Shown: positions 9,693 through 18,962 of the stretch, in pieces
Position numbering within the stretch: the stretch's first letter is position 1
How the letters are laid out: each line of letters begins with the position of its first letter
NCBI RefSeq assembly: GCF_023062595.1
Contig: NZ_JALLAN010000010.1
Location: 62,001-126,000, forward strand
Origin: Arthrobacter rhizosphaerae
GTDB taxonomy: Bacteria > Actinomycetota > Actinomycetes > Actinomycetales > Micrococcaceae
Length of the DNA stretch: 64,000 nucleotides
Direction of reading: 5' to 3'
The notes under the pieces: generated by a model
Told to the model about the DNA's origin: nothing
Databases searched by the model: none
Seen by the model: only the letters and a program-made list of their open reading frames with translations
Made by a program: the position numbers and the translations under genes

Positions 9693-10748
9693 TTAGTAGA
9701 AATGCAGGGTATCAACCAGATGGGGGAGTTCTCCGCCGTCGAGATAAGTGCGCAGGTTGCTGCAGAAGCGGTCGGCGATAAGCCGGTTCTCGGCGGCGCT
9801 GAGGGCCGAGGTGTGCGGTGAAACCATGACCTTTGGGTGGTTCCACAGGGGACTCTCCTGCGGGAGAGGCTCGACGGCGAAGACGTCCAGGCATGCGTAG
9901 GAGACCTGGCCGTTGTTCAGGGCTTCCAGCAGGGCGTCCTCGTCCACCACCGTCCCGCGGCCCACGTTGATGAACACGGTGCCGGGCTTCATGGCCGAAA
10001 AAATCTCCCGGTTGAAGAGTTTCTCCGTATAGGGAGTGCCGGGCAGTGTGTTGACGACGGCGTCTGCCGAAGCCACAAGCCCGGCCAGGCCGCTGTTGTC
10101 AGCTACTTCGTCAATTCCGTCGATCGGTGCCACCGAGCGCTTGGTGCCGCTGACCTTCATGCCCAGGGCCCGGGCGATCCTGGCCGTCTCAAGTCCGATT
10201 TCACCCAGGCCTGCCACCACCAGCCGGGAGCCGTTGACCAAACGCGTGGGAACGCGGAGTTCAGGCCACGCTTTGGCGGCCTGGTCCTGTGCGAGTTCAG
10301 CGCTGCGTTTGAATCCGTTGAGGATGCCGAGCGCAGTGAATTCCGCGAGGGGCAGGGCATGCACGCCGGCAGAGGTTGTGACCTGGAATTTCTGGAGAGT
10401 GTGGCTGTCCAGCCCAGAGGCTTTGACTGCACCGCCTGCACCGGCGGCCATGGCATGGATCCATTGCAGATGGGGGTTACTGCCGGCGATTCTGGCCAGG
10501 CCGCTGGGGCTTTCGTTGGGAAACCCGTACAGGACCTCGGCCTTGTTGAGCATTTCCCAGTACCGGTCTTCCTGCTCGGGGGTCCGCTGAAAGTCCGGGT
10601 CCCCTGAATGGTCAGCCGGGAAACGTTCCGGAGGAAGAAGGTCGGGTTCGTACAGCACAGTCACAGAGGGATCTACGGCGCGGATCCGCTCCACGTGCTC
10701 AGCTTCGAGCGGTACGGCGATCGCGACGATGGTTTGAGAAGACGTCAT
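9693..10748 (-). CDS. D-2-hydroxyacid dehydrogenase family oxidoreductase
   Basis: This 351-residue protein belongs to the D-isomer 2-hydroxyacid dehydrogenases, which interconvert 2-oxoacids and D-2-hydroxyacids. The nucleotide-binding motif is VAGLGEIGLETARIAR; the strand after it ends VSGTKRS, with basic rather than acidic residues, which suggests NADP(H) preference. Catalytic residues are visible as the Arg in INVGRGTVVDEDAL, the Glu in DVFAVEPLP and the His in VSPHTSA. Start at 10748 removes a non-conserved extension of 92 codons that enters the regulator gene. Together with the neighbouring FadR-type gene and gnd it suggests sugar-acid or ketogluconate metabolism, as inference only. Confidence 0.88.
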   Translation of the reverse strand: MTSSQTIVAIAVPLEAEHVERIRAVDPSVTVLYEPDLLPPERFPADHSGDPDFQRTPEQEDRYWEMLNKAEVLYGFPNESPSGLARIAGSNPHLQWIHAMAAGAGGAVKASGLDSHTLQKFQVTTSAGVHALPLAEFTALGILNGFKRSAELAQDQAAKAWPELRVPTRLVNGSRLVVAGLGEIGLETARIARALGMKVSGTKRSVAPIDGIDEVADNSGLAGLVASADAVVNTLPGTPYTEKLFNREIFSAMKPGTVFINVGRGTVVDEDALLEALNNGQVSYACLDVFAVEPLPQESPLWNHPKVMVSPHTSALSAAENRLIADRFCSNLRTYLDGGELPHLVDTLHFY

Positions 10749-10757
10749 TTGTTCATC

Positions 10758-10784
10758 ATACTGAATACAGTCAAGAATACTGAA
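10758..10784. promoter_or_regulatory. Direct repeat ATACTGAA upstream of the dehydrogenase
   Basis: ATACTGAA occurs at 10758-10765 and again at 10777-10784, 19 bases apart and within 40 bases of the dehydrogenase start on the minus strand. Close to two helical turns apart, they could be half-sites for the FadR-type regulator encoded next door. Confidence 0.35.
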
Positions 10785-10860
10785 CAGTTTGCTCGAGGAA
10801 GTCCTCAGCTTACGGGAGTCTTTCCCTCTGCTCCCGTGGCGAGGCTCAAGCGCCAGAATC

Positions 10861-11598
10861 TTAGTGGTGAGGCTGTAGAAATACCCGCGGTTGATCTCGC
10901 CAGTTGGGCTCCAATTCAGCCAGGGAGTGGCGCATGATCCTGTCTGCGGCTTCCCGTGCACCCACTGAATCTGCGGCGGCGATCGCCTCTGCCACTTCTC
11001 TGTGCCACCGCAGTGCAGCTTCACTGGGGTGGTCGGGCATCAATCCGAGGACGGTCCGGCCTGTCAGCGTTTCGGCCACCTGCCCTACGAGATTTGCGAA
11101 CATCTCGTTGCCCGAACCCGTGAGCAGTAATGAATGAAACCGGATGTCCAGGTTCAGGAACAGAGGCAGGTCGCCTGCCTCGCCTGCGGCCCTCATGGCG
11201 TCGGACACTTCCAGAAGCTCCCTCCGAAGGGCCTCCGGCGCGTTGAGGGCCGCAAGCTCTGCAGCTATTGGTTCCACTGCTGAACGGAGCTCCGCGAGAG
11301 AGCGGAGTTGGGCTCCGCGGGCATCCCCGGCAAGACGCCACCGGATCACGAGCGGATCAAACGGGTTCCAGCGGTCGGCGGGAAGGACCCGGATGCCTAC
11401 TCTCTTGATCGTTTCGACCAAGCCGAGGGACTGCAGCACACGGACTGCTTCGCGGACAACCGAGCGGGATACTTTAAGTTCATCCTCCAGTTGCTCAGCC
11501 AAGACAACATGGCCTGCGGGAAGGCTTCCTCCGACGATGCTGGTCCCCAAATGTTCAATGGCGCGATGGTGGAGGCTGGTTGACATAGTGGTAAGCAT
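10861..11598 (-). CDS. GntR/FadR-family transcriptional regulator
   Basis: This is a 245-residue regulator with an N-terminal winged helix (HRAIEHLGTSIVGG, LAEQLEDELKVSRSVVREAV) and an all-helical FCD ligand domain (LRSLAELRSAVEPIAAELAA, FHSLLLTGSGNEMF). The FCD metal ligands are probably the Asp and His of LNLDIRFH and later histidines. Several in-frame starts exist; I chose the ATG at 11598, though AAGGAA lies about 18 bases upstream and a further ATG is at 11586. It is divergent from gnd and upstream of the dehydrogenase on the same strand, so it most likely regulates both, perhaps in response to gluconate or a related acid. Confidence 0.88.
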   Translation of the reverse strand: MLTTMSTSLHHRAIEHLGTSIVGGSLPAGHVVLAEQLEDELKVSRSVVREAVRVLQSLGLVETIKRVGIRVLPADRWNPFDPLVIRWRLAGDARGAQLRSLAELRSAVEPIAAELAALNAPEALRRELLEVSDAMRAAGEAGDLPLFLNLDIRFHSLLLTGSGNEMFANLVGQVAETLTGRTVLGLMPDHPSEAALRWHREVAEAIAAADSVGAREAADRIMRHSLAELEPNWRDQPRVFLQPHH

Positions 11599-11827
11599 AA
11601 TCGTGCCCGTGTTGTTTCCTTCAGCTGGTTGCCGGCAGTTCGGAAGATGCACCCGGACAGGCCTTTTGGCCTTTTTATGACGCAAAGTCTTCCAGTACGT
11701 GGGCTGAACTTCCCCGTACTGCCCGGCAATACATATGCTTTATTCATATCCACTGGTTCTCAAACTGTGTTCCGCAGGAAGTGCGGGACTGGATGCATAC
11801 CCTGCACATGAATGAATTGGAGTTTTG

Positions 11828-13264
11828 ATGTCTGCACACATCGGTGTCACCGGCCTCGCGGTCATGGGTGCCAACCTGGCCCGAAACCTCGCCAGGAACG
11901 GCTTCACCGTTGCCCTGCACAACAGGTCCGTGGAGAAGACGGATGTCCTGCTGGAAAAGCACGGGCACGACGGCGACTTTGTCCGAACCGAAACCCTGCA
12001 GGAACTGGTTGATTCCCTGGAGAAGCCGCGCCGCGTGCTCATCATGGTCAAGGCCGGCAAGCCCGTCGACTCGGTGATTGAGCAGTTGGAGCCCTTGTTG
12101 GAGCCTGGCGACATCATCATCGACGCCGGCAACTCGCACTACGAGGACACCCGTCGCCGGGAAGCCGCCCTTGCTGCCAAGGACCTGCACTTTGTGGGTA
12201 TTGGAGTTTCCGGTGGGGAAGAAGGTGCACTCAACGGTCCCTCCATCATGCCGGGCGGCTCGAAGGAGTCCTACGATGCCCTCGGGCCCCTGCTGGAGAA
12301 GATCGCAGCCCAGGTCGACGGTAAGCCGTGTTGCGCCTGGATCGGCACTGATGGCGCCGGCCACTTCGTCAAGATGGTCCACAACGGCATCGAATACGCC
12401 GACATGCAGGTTATCGGTGAAGCCTTCGACCTGCTCCGCTCAGGGGCAGGCATCGAGCCGGCAGAACAGTCGAAGATCTTCGCTGAATGGAACCAGGGCG
12501 ATCTCGCCTCCTTCCTGATCGAGATCTCGGCCGAGGTTCTGGGCCACGTGGACTCGAAGACGGGTAAACCGTTTGTCGACGTCTTAGTGGACGCTGCCGG
12601 TCAAAAGGGCACCGGCCGTTGGACCGTCATTTCCGCGCTGGAACTCGGTTCCCCGACGTCGGGTATTGCCGAGTCCGTTTTCGCCCGGGCGCTCTCCTCA
12701 CAGGCGGAGCAGCGCAAGCTGGCCCAGGAGCTCCTCGCAGGTGAGGAAATCGACGTCGAGGTGCCCGCTACATTCGTCGAGGATGTCAGGCAGGCCCTGT
12801 ACGCCTCCAAGCTTGTCTCCTACGCCCAGGGCCTGGACATGCTGACCTCCGCAGCCAAGGAATATGGCTGGGACCTGAAGCTTGACGAGATCGCTTCGCT
12901 GTGGCGGGGCGGCTGCATCATCCGCGCCGAACTGCTCAAGGAAATCACCAAGGCCTACGCCGCCGAGGAGAAGCCCGCAAACCTGCTCTTCGCACCGGCC
13001 TTCACCAAGGCGATCGCCGAGGTTCTTCCGGCATGGCGACGTGTTGTAGCCACTGCCGTTCAGCTGGGCATCCCCGTTCCGGTATTCTCCTCGTCCCTGG
13101 CCTACTACGACGGCCTGCGCCGCAAGCGCCTCCCCGCCGCCGTGATCCAGGGCCAGCGTGACCTGTTCGGAGCCCACACCTACGGCCGTGTTGACGCCGA
13201 AGGCACATTCCACACTCTTTGGGGCGAAGACAAGTCCGAAATCGCCGCAGTGGACACGCACTAG
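11828..13264 (+). CDS. gnd: 6-phosphogluconate dehydrogenase (decarboxylating)
   Basis: This enzyme oxidises 6-phosphogluconate to ribulose 5-phosphate and CO2 in the pentose phosphate pathway. At 478 residues it is the normal long (homodimeric) form. The nucleotide motif GVTGLAVMGANLARNLA is at the N-terminus, the substrate segment is visible in VGIGVSGGEEGA and in GTDGAGHFVKMVHNGIEY, and the C-terminal family signature includes VDAAGQKGTGRWTV. The ATG at 11828 follows GGAG by five bases. It is divergent from a FadR-type gene with a 229-base spacer and ends at a strong terminator. Confidence 0.97.
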   Translation: MSAHIGVTGLAVMGANLARNLARNGFTVALHNRSVEKTDVLLEKHGHDGDFVRTETLQELVDSLEKPRRVLIMVKAGKPVDSVIEQLEPLLEPGDIIIDAGNSHYEDTRRREAALAAKDLHFVGIGVSGGEEGALNGPSIMPGGSKESYDALGPLLEKIAAQVDGKPCCAWIGTDGAGHFVKMVHNGIEYADMQVIGEAFDLLRSGAGIEPAEQSKIFAEWNQGDLASFLIEISAEVLGHVDSKTGKPFVDVLVDAAGQKGTGRWTVISALELGSPTSGIAESVFARALSSQAEQRKLAQELLAGEEIDVEVPATFVEDVRQALYASKLVSYAQGLDMLTSAAKEYGWDLKLDEIASLWRGGCIIRAELLKEITKAYAAEEKPANLLFAPAFTKAIAEVLPAWRRVVATAVQLGIPVPVFSSSLAYYDGLRRKRLPAAVIQGQRDLFGAHTYGRVDAEGTFHTLWGEDKSEIAAVDTH

Positions 13265-13277
13265 TTCCTGCCGCAAC

Positions 13278-13323
13278 AGAACGGCCGGCGACTCGCAGTG
13301 GGAGCCGCCGGCCGTTCTTTGTT
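13278..13323 (+). terminator. Terminator after gnd
   Basis: AGAACGGCCGGCG at 13278-13290 pairs with CGCCGGCCGTTCT at 13306-13318, followed by TTGTTT. It begins 14 bases after the gnd stop. Confidence 0.85.
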
Positions 13324-13358
13324 TCTGCGTCCGAGGTGGATCGAGGTCCAGGAGGCTG

Positions 13359-13943
13359 TCAGATCCGGTATTCGATGTAGTACTCGGCAGGGTCAACGGC
13401 TGCCTTTGTTTCGCGCTGGGCGTCGCGGTGGCGCCAGGTCGCAGGAACGCCGGTGACAATCGATTCAGCCGGCGCGTCCTTGACGACGACGGCATTGGCA
13501 CCGACAGCACTGTCACGCCCAATGGTGATGGGGCCCAGGATCTTGGCGCCGGCACCGATGGTAACGCGGTCGCCAATGGTGGGGTGCCGCTTAACCTTGG
13601 CGAGGGAACGCCCGCCGAGGGTCACACCGTGATAAATCATCACGTCCTCGCCGATCTCCGCCGTCTCGCCGATGACCACACCCATACCGTGGTCGATAAA
13701 GAACCGGCGGCCTATGGTGGCACCGGGGTGGATCTCGATGCCCGTGAGGAACCGGGCCAGCTGGGAGATCAGCCGGGCGGGGAACCGCAACGAAGGAGTT
13801 TGCCACAGCCGGTGGGTCACACGATGTGCCCAGATGGCGTGCAAACCGGAGTATGCGAAAAAGTTCTCAAAAGAACCTCGAGCCGCCGGGTCGTGTGACC
13901 GGGCGGCGTCGAGGTCTTCCTTAAGTCTTGCGAAAAAGCTCAC
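13359..13943 (-). CDS. cysE: Serine O-acetyltransferase
   Basis: This enzyme makes O-acetylserine from serine and acetyl-CoA, the first step of cysteine synthesis. At 194 residues it is the short form typical of actinobacteria. The left-handed beta-helix hexapeptide region runs from about residue 70 to 165 (for example [49 protein letters not shown]), with the two conserved histidines in FIDHG and YHGVTLGG. The start is GTG. It lies 41 bases downstream of cysK on the same strand, so the two are probably one operon. The C-terminus ends in YYIEYRI, so the family's usual C-terminal isoleucine that docks into CysK is present. Confidence 0.95.
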   Translation of the reverse strand: MSFFARLKEDLDAARSHDPAARGSFENFFAYSGLHAIWAHRVTHRLWQTPSLRFPARLISQLARFLTGIEIHPGATIGRRFFIDHGMGVVIGETAEIGEDVMIYHGVTLGGRSLAKVKRHPTIGDRVTIGAGAKILGPITIGRDSAVGANAVVVKDAPAESIVTGVPATWRHRDAQRETKAAVDPAEYYIEYRI

Positions 13944-13984
13944 AAAGATCTTTCTACAGGAAATGGGGGAGAGCGGGCGAAGTA

Positions 13985-14920
13985 TCAGCCGCGGATATCG
14001 TCATAGAGCACAGTGGAGATGTAACGCTCGCCGAAGTCGCAGACGACTGCCACAATCAGCTTGCCCGCATTTTCCGGGCGCTTCGCCAGCTCAAGCGCGC
14101 CCCACACAATGGCGCCCGAGGAAATGCCGCCCAGGATGCCTTCCTTGATGCCGAGTTCGCGTGCGACCCGTACGGAGTCTTCGAGAGTTGCGTCCAGGAC
14201 CTCGTCATAGACGTTGGTGTCCAGGATCTCCGGAACGAAGTTCGCGCCGATTCCCTGGATTTTGTGCGGGCCAGGTGCGCCACCGTTGAGGATGGCCGAG
14301 TCTTTCGGTTCCACGGCCACGATCTGGACACCGGGGTTGCGTTCCTTCAGGACCTGCCCGACGCCGGTGATGGTACCGCCCGTGCCGACGCCGGATACGA
14401 AGATATCCACCTTGCCGTCAGTGTCCGTCCAGATTTCTTCGGCCGTGGTGGTGCGGTGGATCTCGGGGTTGGCCTCATTGGCGAACTGCTGAGCCCAGAT
14501 GGAGTTCTCGGTGTTGGCGACAATTTCCTGCGCCTTTTCCACTGCTCCGCGCATTCCCTCAGAACCTGGCGTGAGCACGATCTCGGCACCAAAGGCGCGC
14601 AGCATAACGCGGCGCTCTGTGGACATGGTTTCGGGCATGGTCAGGATGACCTTGTAACCGCGGGCGGCACCCACCATTGCCAGGGCGATGCCAGTATTGC
14701 CGGACGTTCCCTCGACGATGGTTCCGCCGGGCTTCAGCGCGCCGGACTTCTCGGCTGCATCGATGATTGCAACACCGATGCGGTCCTTGACGCTGTTGGC
14801 CGGGTTGTAGAACTCAAGCTTGACGGCCACTGTTGCGTCAAGGCCATCAGTCAGCCTGTTGAGCCTGACCAGCGGAGTGCCGCCGACCAGCTGGGTAACG
14901 TCATCATAGATCCGTGCCAT
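13985..14920 (-). CDS. cysK: Cysteine synthase A (O-acetylserine sulfhydrylase)
   Basis: This PLP enzyme converts O-acetylserine and sulfide to cysteine. It has 311 residues, the normal length. The PLP-binding lysine is K45 in NSVKDRIG, the substrate loop reads [12 protein letters not shown], and the phosphate-binding glycine loop is [11 protein letters not shown]. The ATG at 14920 has only a weak site upstream. It is followed by cysE, which supports a cysteine biosynthesis unit, and preceded 65 bases upstream by the end of msrA on the same strand; sulfur-amino-acid repair and synthesis are thus adjacent. No leader riboswitch is evident. Confidence 0.96.
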   Translation of the reverse strand: MARIYDDVTQLVGGTPLVRLNRLTDGLDATVAVKLEFYNPANSVKDRIGVAIIDAAEKSGALKPGGTIVEGTSGNTGIALAMVGAARGYKVILTMPETMSTERRVMLRAFGAEIVLTPGSEGMRGAVEKAQEIVANTENSIWAQQFANEANPEIHRTTTAEEIWTDTDGKVDIFVSGVGTGGTITGVGQVLKERNPGVQIVAVEPKDSAILNGGAPGPHKIQGIGANFVPEILDTNVYDEVLDATLEDSVRVARELGIKEGILGGISSGAIVWGALELAKRPENAGKLIVAVVCDFGERYISTVLYDDIRG

Positions 14921-14985
14921 GTATCTGAGCCTGTTCTCTGAGGTGGGAATACTGAGGTCAGCCTAACGAGGCCCGGGAACCCTTG

Positions 14986-15510
14986 CTAAGCGTTAAGCCA
15001 TGCAGAGTAATATTTCCGGGCCTTGGCCAGCTTCGGGTTGATGATGACCTGGCAATAGCCCTGCTCGGGGTGTTTGCCGTAGTAGTTCTGGTGGAATTCC
15101 TCAGCTACGAAGAATCGGGGCAGCCGGCTGACCTCGGTAACTATCGGATGGGACCACAGAGCCTGGTTCCGCTCGATGGCCTCCTCAAAAAGGATCTTCT
15201 CCTCCGTTGTCTGGTAGAACATCGAGGAACGGTACTGGGTGCCGACGTCGTACCCCTGCCTGTTCAGCGTGGTGGGATCATGCAAGGCAAAAAACATGTC
15301 AAGAATGACATCTGCCGGGATTACATCCTCGTCGAAGGTAACGGCCACAACCTCGGCGTGCCCGGTGGTGCCGGCACACACCGAGTAGTAGTCGGGATGA
15401 GGATCGTGGCCTCCGGTATAGCCTGAGATTACCGAGCTGACACCCTTGGTTATTTGGTAGACGGCGTCCAGGCACCAGAAGCAGCCTCCGCCAAGTACAA
15501 ACGTTTTCAT
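14986..15510 (-). CDS. msrA: Peptide-methionine (S)-S-oxide reductase
   Basis: This enzyme reduces methionine-S-sulfoxide in proteins. It has 174 residues from the ATG at 15510, the standard size; an upstream TTG would add 14 residues without family support. The active-site motif GGGCFWC places the nucleophile at C10, and the family segments GYTGGHDPHPDYYSVC and GHAEVVAVTFD follow. AAGAGG sits close to the start. It is divergent from the Nif3-like gene and upstream of cysK on the same strand. Confidence 0.95.
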   Translation of the reverse strand: MKTFVLGGGCFWCLDAVYQITKGVSSVISGYTGGHDPHPDYYSVCAGTTGHAEVVAVTFDEDVIPADVILDMFFALHDPTTLNRQGYDVGTQYRSSMFYQTTEEKILFEEAIERNQALWSHPIVTEVSRLPRFFVAEEFHQNYYGKHPEQGYCQVIINPKLAKARKYYSAWLNA

Positions 15511-15609
15511 GTCCTCTTCAATGGTTGAAGCAGTCCGATGATTCCCGGACAACCTTACGAGAGTGCAACGCGTCCAGTCGAGGCCCTGTAATAGGGTAAA
15601 AATGGGGGT

Positions 15610-16533
15610 ATGGAACCAGTGAACACGGATGTTTCAACGGCGCCCTCCGCGCAGGGCACACCCACACCGGACCCCTCGGGGACCGAGAACGTGTCCTTGA
15701 CGCCCACACTGGGTGAAATTCTGCTCGCTGTGGAGGAGCTTTGGCCCGAGTCCCTTGCAGAAGAATGGGACGAAGTGGGCCTTGTGGCCGGGCATCCGTC
15801 TGCGTCCGTCAAGCGGATCATGTTCGCCGTGGATCCCACCCTGGAAGTCATCGAAGAGGCCATCCAATGGGGCGCCCAGCTCCTGATCACCCATCACCCT
15901 CTGCTGCTTAAGGGCGTCAACTCCGTCGCAGCCACCACCCCCAAAGGCGCAGCCGTCCACCGGCTGATTGAGTCCGGCACGGGGCTCCTCACAGTCCACA
16001 CAAACGGTGATTCCGCCGTCGGAGGCGTCTCCGACGTCCTTGCTGACGCCTTGGGTCTCCAGAACGTGGTGCCGTTGATGGCCGCTGCAAACGGCCTGCC
16101 TGAAGAAGGGATAGGCCGCGTGGGCGATCTCGCCGACGTTATGACCCTCGGAGACTTTGCCGCCCGGGTGTTCGGTATCCTTCCCTCAGTTGCGGGCGGA
16201 GTCCGTGTCTCCGGGGACAAGGACGGGCTCATCCGCAGGGTTGCCGTCTGCGGCGGTGCCGGGGACTCCCTGTTCAACGAGGTCAGGGCCAGCAACGCCG
16301 ATATCTTTGTCACGGCCGACCTGCGCCACCACCCTGCGTCCGAAGCGCGCGAGGCCGCCGTTAACGGCAGGCCCTACCTGATTGATGTTTCGCACTTCGC
16401 CAGCGAGTGGCTGTGGCTGCCGGCAGCCGCGGAAGCACTGGGCAACGTCCTGAACGACCAGGGCCACGAGGTGGAGATCCAAGTCAGCACTACCAACAGC
16501 GATCCCTGGGACTTCATTCTGACTCCCGGCTAA
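15610..16533 (+). CDS. Nif3-like dinuclear metal center hexameric protein
   Basis: This 307-residue protein is of the Nif3/YbgI family, often labelled GTP cyclohydrolase 1 type 2 although the in vivo role is unsettled. Metal ligands are visible in LLITHHPLLLKG (two histidines), the Asp of HTNGDSAVGG, and the C-terminal DVSHFASEWLWLP segment with His and Glu. The first 30 residues are a Ser/Thr/Pro-rich extension that may be dispensable. GGGGG precedes the ATG closely. The coiled-coil protein gene follows after 119 bases, a pairing commonly seen in actinobacteria and possibly an operon. Confidence 0.9.
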   Translation: MEPVNTDVSTAPSAQGTPTPDPSGTENVSLTPTLGEILLAVEELWPESLAEEWDEVGLVAGHPSASVKRIMFAVDPTLEVIEEAIQWGAQLLITHHPLLLKGVNSVAATTPKGAAVHRLIESGTGLLTVHTNGDSAVGGVSDVLADALGLQNVVPLMAAANGLPEEGIGRVGDLADVMTLGDFAARVFGILPSVAGGVRVSGDKDGLIRRVAVCGGAGDSLFNEVRASNADIFVTADLRHHPASEAREAAVNGRPYLIDVSHFASEWLWLPAAAEALGNVLNDQGHEVEIQVSTTNSDPWDFILTPG

Positions 16534-16652
16534 GCCTGAGGTGCGAGGGGCCCGGGTGAGCGCAGCGAGGCAGGGGAGCAGCGCAGGCGCTAGAGTCTAA
16601 AGAGCGCCGCACGGCGTCCGGCTTCGGCCGGTTGGAACAAGCGGAGGTATCA

Positions 16653-17390
16653 GTGGCCAAGGCAGCACCGGCGGAACAATTGAAGTTGCTGGAACTTCAG
16701 GGGCTTGATGCCAAACTCAAGTCACTGTCCAACCGCCGTCGTACTCTTGAAAACGATCCCCGCATCACCGACCTTGAGGCGGCACTCAGCGTGGCCAACG
16801 GCGAGTTGGGGGCGGCCAAGATGGCCGTACACGACGCCGAGACGGAGCTCAAGCGCGCCGAGGACGACGTCGAGCAGGTTGCCTCGCGGATCGCGCGGGA
16901 CGAAGCGCGACTCAACAGCGGCACGGGATTGTCCAAGGATCTTGTTGCGCTTCAGAAGGACATTGCCTCTCTGAACAAGAGGCGCTCAGATCTCGAGGAC
17001 GTCGAACTCGGCGTAATGGAACGGCTCGATGCGCTGCGGGAACGCCAAGCGGCCCAGCAGCAGATCGTGGACGATATCAAGGCTTCCTTCAGCGTGATCC
17101 GGGCCGAACTCGATGCCGCCCTCGCCGAAGTCTCCACTGAGGAGCATGCAGTTTCCGGCCAGCGGTCAGCGTTCGCTTCCGGACTCGACGGCGGGATGCT
17201 GGCGGTCTATGAAAAGACACTCGCCAAGAGGGGAGTCGGGGCTGCCCGGCTCTTCCACGGCAAGTCTGAAGGTTCGGGCATGCAGCTCAGCCCAGGCGAC
17301 CTCGCCGAGATCAAGGCAGCGGCAGAAGATGACATCGTATTCTGCCCGGACTCCGGCTGCATCCTTGTCCGCTCGGCTGAGTGGGCCTAA
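16653..17390 (+). CDS. Coiled-coil protein with degenerate C-terminal zinc ribbon
   Basis: This 245-residue protein has a long heptad-rich coiled coil (about residues 5-165) and a C-terminal domain of the C4-type zinc ribbon family usually next to Nif3. The GTG start at 16653 follows GGAGG by five bases. The usual first CxxC knuckle of the ribbon is here KSEGSG, with serines in both cysteine positions, and the second is FCPDSGCILV, a C-x4-C. The zinc site is therefore probably lost or altered. The gene converges on yaaA with 15 bases between stops. The family's function is not known; a role as a protein scaffold or nucleic-acid-binding factor is only a guess. Confidence 0.9.
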   Translation: MAKAAPAEQLKLLELQGLDAKLKSLSNRRRTLENDPRITDLEAALSVANGELGAAKMAVHDAETELKRAEDDVEQVASRIARDEARLNSGTGLSKDLVALQKDIASLNKRRSDLEDVELGVMERLDALRERQAAQQQIVDDIKASFSVIRAELDAALAEVSTEEHAVSGQRSAFASGLDGGMLAVYEKTLAKRGVGAARLFHGKSEGSGMQLSPGDLAEIKAAAEDDIVFCPDSGCILVRSAEWA

Positions 17391-17405
17391 GGCCCTCGCA
17401 AGCGT

Positions 17406-18185
17406 TCATGGCAACCTGGCCTGGCCGGGCAGGATGATGTTGAGCGTGTGGGCCTTGCGGGCCGTGCCTTCAACGAGTTCACAGCTCCACTTCTCGCCGG
17501 CAGCCTTCAGCAGTTGCGCCGGAGTGCCCGGAGCATTCCCTCGCCGGGTCAGCAGATGCCGGGCAACCTCGCCACGGGTGTGCTTGGCGAAGTGGCTGAC
17601 CACCTTGCGCACTCCTGCTACCTCCGTAAAGACATTGACCGCAACCGTCTGCGCCGCCGGCGGCGCCCATGCCGCGGCGTAGGTGCTTGAGCGGCAGTCC
17701 ACGAACAGCTCGCCGGCAGTAAGGCCGGCAAGGGCGGCCGTGATCCGGGGCTTCCAGAAGGAAGCCAGGCGTCCGACGTCGGGAAGTGCCGTTCCCATCG
17801 ATAACCGGTAGGCGGGCACCCGGTCATCGAAACGGATGGCCCCCCACAAGGCCGAGATGACCAGCACCGAGTCATGCGCCTTTTTCCGCTGTGCCGGAGT
17901 CAGGGACTGGTAACCCAGTGCGTCGTACAGGACACCCGAGTAGACCTGGTGAGCGGGTGCTGCCGGTTCCCGGTGCAGGCGGGTGTTGCGGTCGACGTCG
18001 TCCTTCAGCGATGCCCCAACGCCCAGGAGGGCGAGGGCATCTTCATGCGCGCTCACAGTACCGAGTGCCTCCAGTACTTCAGCACGGTAGGCATTCAGCT
18101 CGGGAAAACTCAGGGTTGGCCAGTGAACGGCGTCGCCATGGACGGCCGGTGTCTTGCCTTCGGAAGGGGGGAGCAGAATCAGCAC
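17406..18185 (-). CDS. yaaA: YaaA-family peroxide stress protein (DUF328)
   Basis: This 259-residue protein starts MLILLPPSEGKTP, the hallmark N-terminus of YaaA. E. coli YaaA limits iron-dependent damage during peroxide stress and has been linked to DNA binding; the same role is assumed here. Other family segments are VYSGVLYDALGY, ALWGAIRFDDRVPAYRLSMG and VSHFAKHTRGEVARHL. The start is a GTG at 18185. It converges on the coiled-coil gene and its promoter faces away from rnpB. Confidence 0.9.
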   Translation of the reverse strand: MLILLPPSEGKTPAVHGDAVHWPTLSFPELNAYRAEVLEALGTVSAHEDALALLGVGASLKDDVDRNTRLHREPAAPAHQVYSGVLYDALGYQSLTPAQRKKAHDSVLVISALWGAIRFDDRVPAYRLSMGTALPDVGRLASFWKPRITAALAGLTAGELFVDCRSSTYAAAWAPPAAQTVAVNVFTEVAGVRKVVSHFAKHTRGEVARHLLTRRGNAPGTPAQLLKAAGEKWSCELVEGTARKAHTLNIILPGQARLP

Positions 18186-18274
18186 CGTACGATCTTAGGG
18201 GCCGCCACGGAGGGCGCCAAAGATGACGGTGGCTTCCCGTGGACCAGCGGTGCAGCCGGTGGAGCGGCTGCCCG

Positions 18275-18280
18275 TAGAAT
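18275..18280 (+). promoter_or_regulatory. -10 element of rnpB
   Basis: TAGAAT lies seven bases before the predicted 5' end of the RNase P RNA, the expected distance. I see no good -35 hexamer. Confidence 0.45.
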
Positions 18281-18286
18281 GGACTC

Positions 18287-18682
18287 GGATGGGTTGACCA
18301 GGCGGCCGCGCGTCACGAAAGTGGCTCGAGGAACGTCCGGGCTCCGCAGAGCAGGGTGGTGGGTAACGCCCACTCGGGGTAACCCGCAGGCCAGTGCCAC
18401 AGAAAACAGACCGCCTGCAGTTTGGTTGTGTTCGCACAACCTGACGCGCAGGTAAGGGTGAAACGGTGGTGTAAGAGACCACCAGCTTCCCGGGTGACCG
18501 GGAAGGCTAGGTAAACCCCACCCGGAGCAAGGCCATACAGGGCGCGATTGAGGGCTGCTCGCCCGAGTGCCCGGGTAGGCCGCTGGAGGGCGTCGGCAAC
18601 GGCGTCCGTAGATGGATGGTCGCTATTCCCGTGCCGGTAACAGTGCGGGAACACAGAACCCGGCGTATCGGTCAACCCATCC
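18287..18682 (+). ncRNA. rnpB: RNase P RNA, class A
   Basis: The catalytic RNA of RNase P, which trims tRNA 5' leaders. The universal elements are present in order: GAGGAACGTCCGGGCTCC early in the molecule, ACAGAAAACAGACCGCC, GGTAAGGGTGAAACGGTGG, and near the 3' end AGATGGATGGTCGC and ACAGAACCCGGCGTAT. The ends pair as P1: GGATGGGTTGACC at 18287-18299 with GGTCAACCCATCC at 18670-18682. Length of about 396 is normal for actinobacteria. Open frames crossing it are chance. The exact 3' end may be a few bases further. Confidence 0.97.
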
Positions 18683-18962
18683 ACATACCCCGCCACGTTG
18701 CAGGTGAGGCATGGCTTGCCTGTTCGTGTGAGTGACTTCACGCCCTCCTGAGGCAGGAAGTCAAGCCCCTCGCCTCTAGAATGGACAGTGAACGTAGAAG
18801 TTCTGCCGCCGGATCTGCGTTTGCAGGGGCGGTTTTTCTTTGCGCTTCTCCAAGGCATCCGGGGTGGACCGAATCCCCGCCGATGCCTGCGCCCCGGAAC
18901 ACCTCCGGCGGCCGACATCTTCATACGAAGACGTATGCAGTTGACCCAAGGAAGGTAGTTCT

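Noticed and set aside
18313..18924. Minus-strand frame across the RNase P region
   Set aside because: The DNA has the universal RNase P RNA sequence blocks and P1 pairing, so the frame is accidental.
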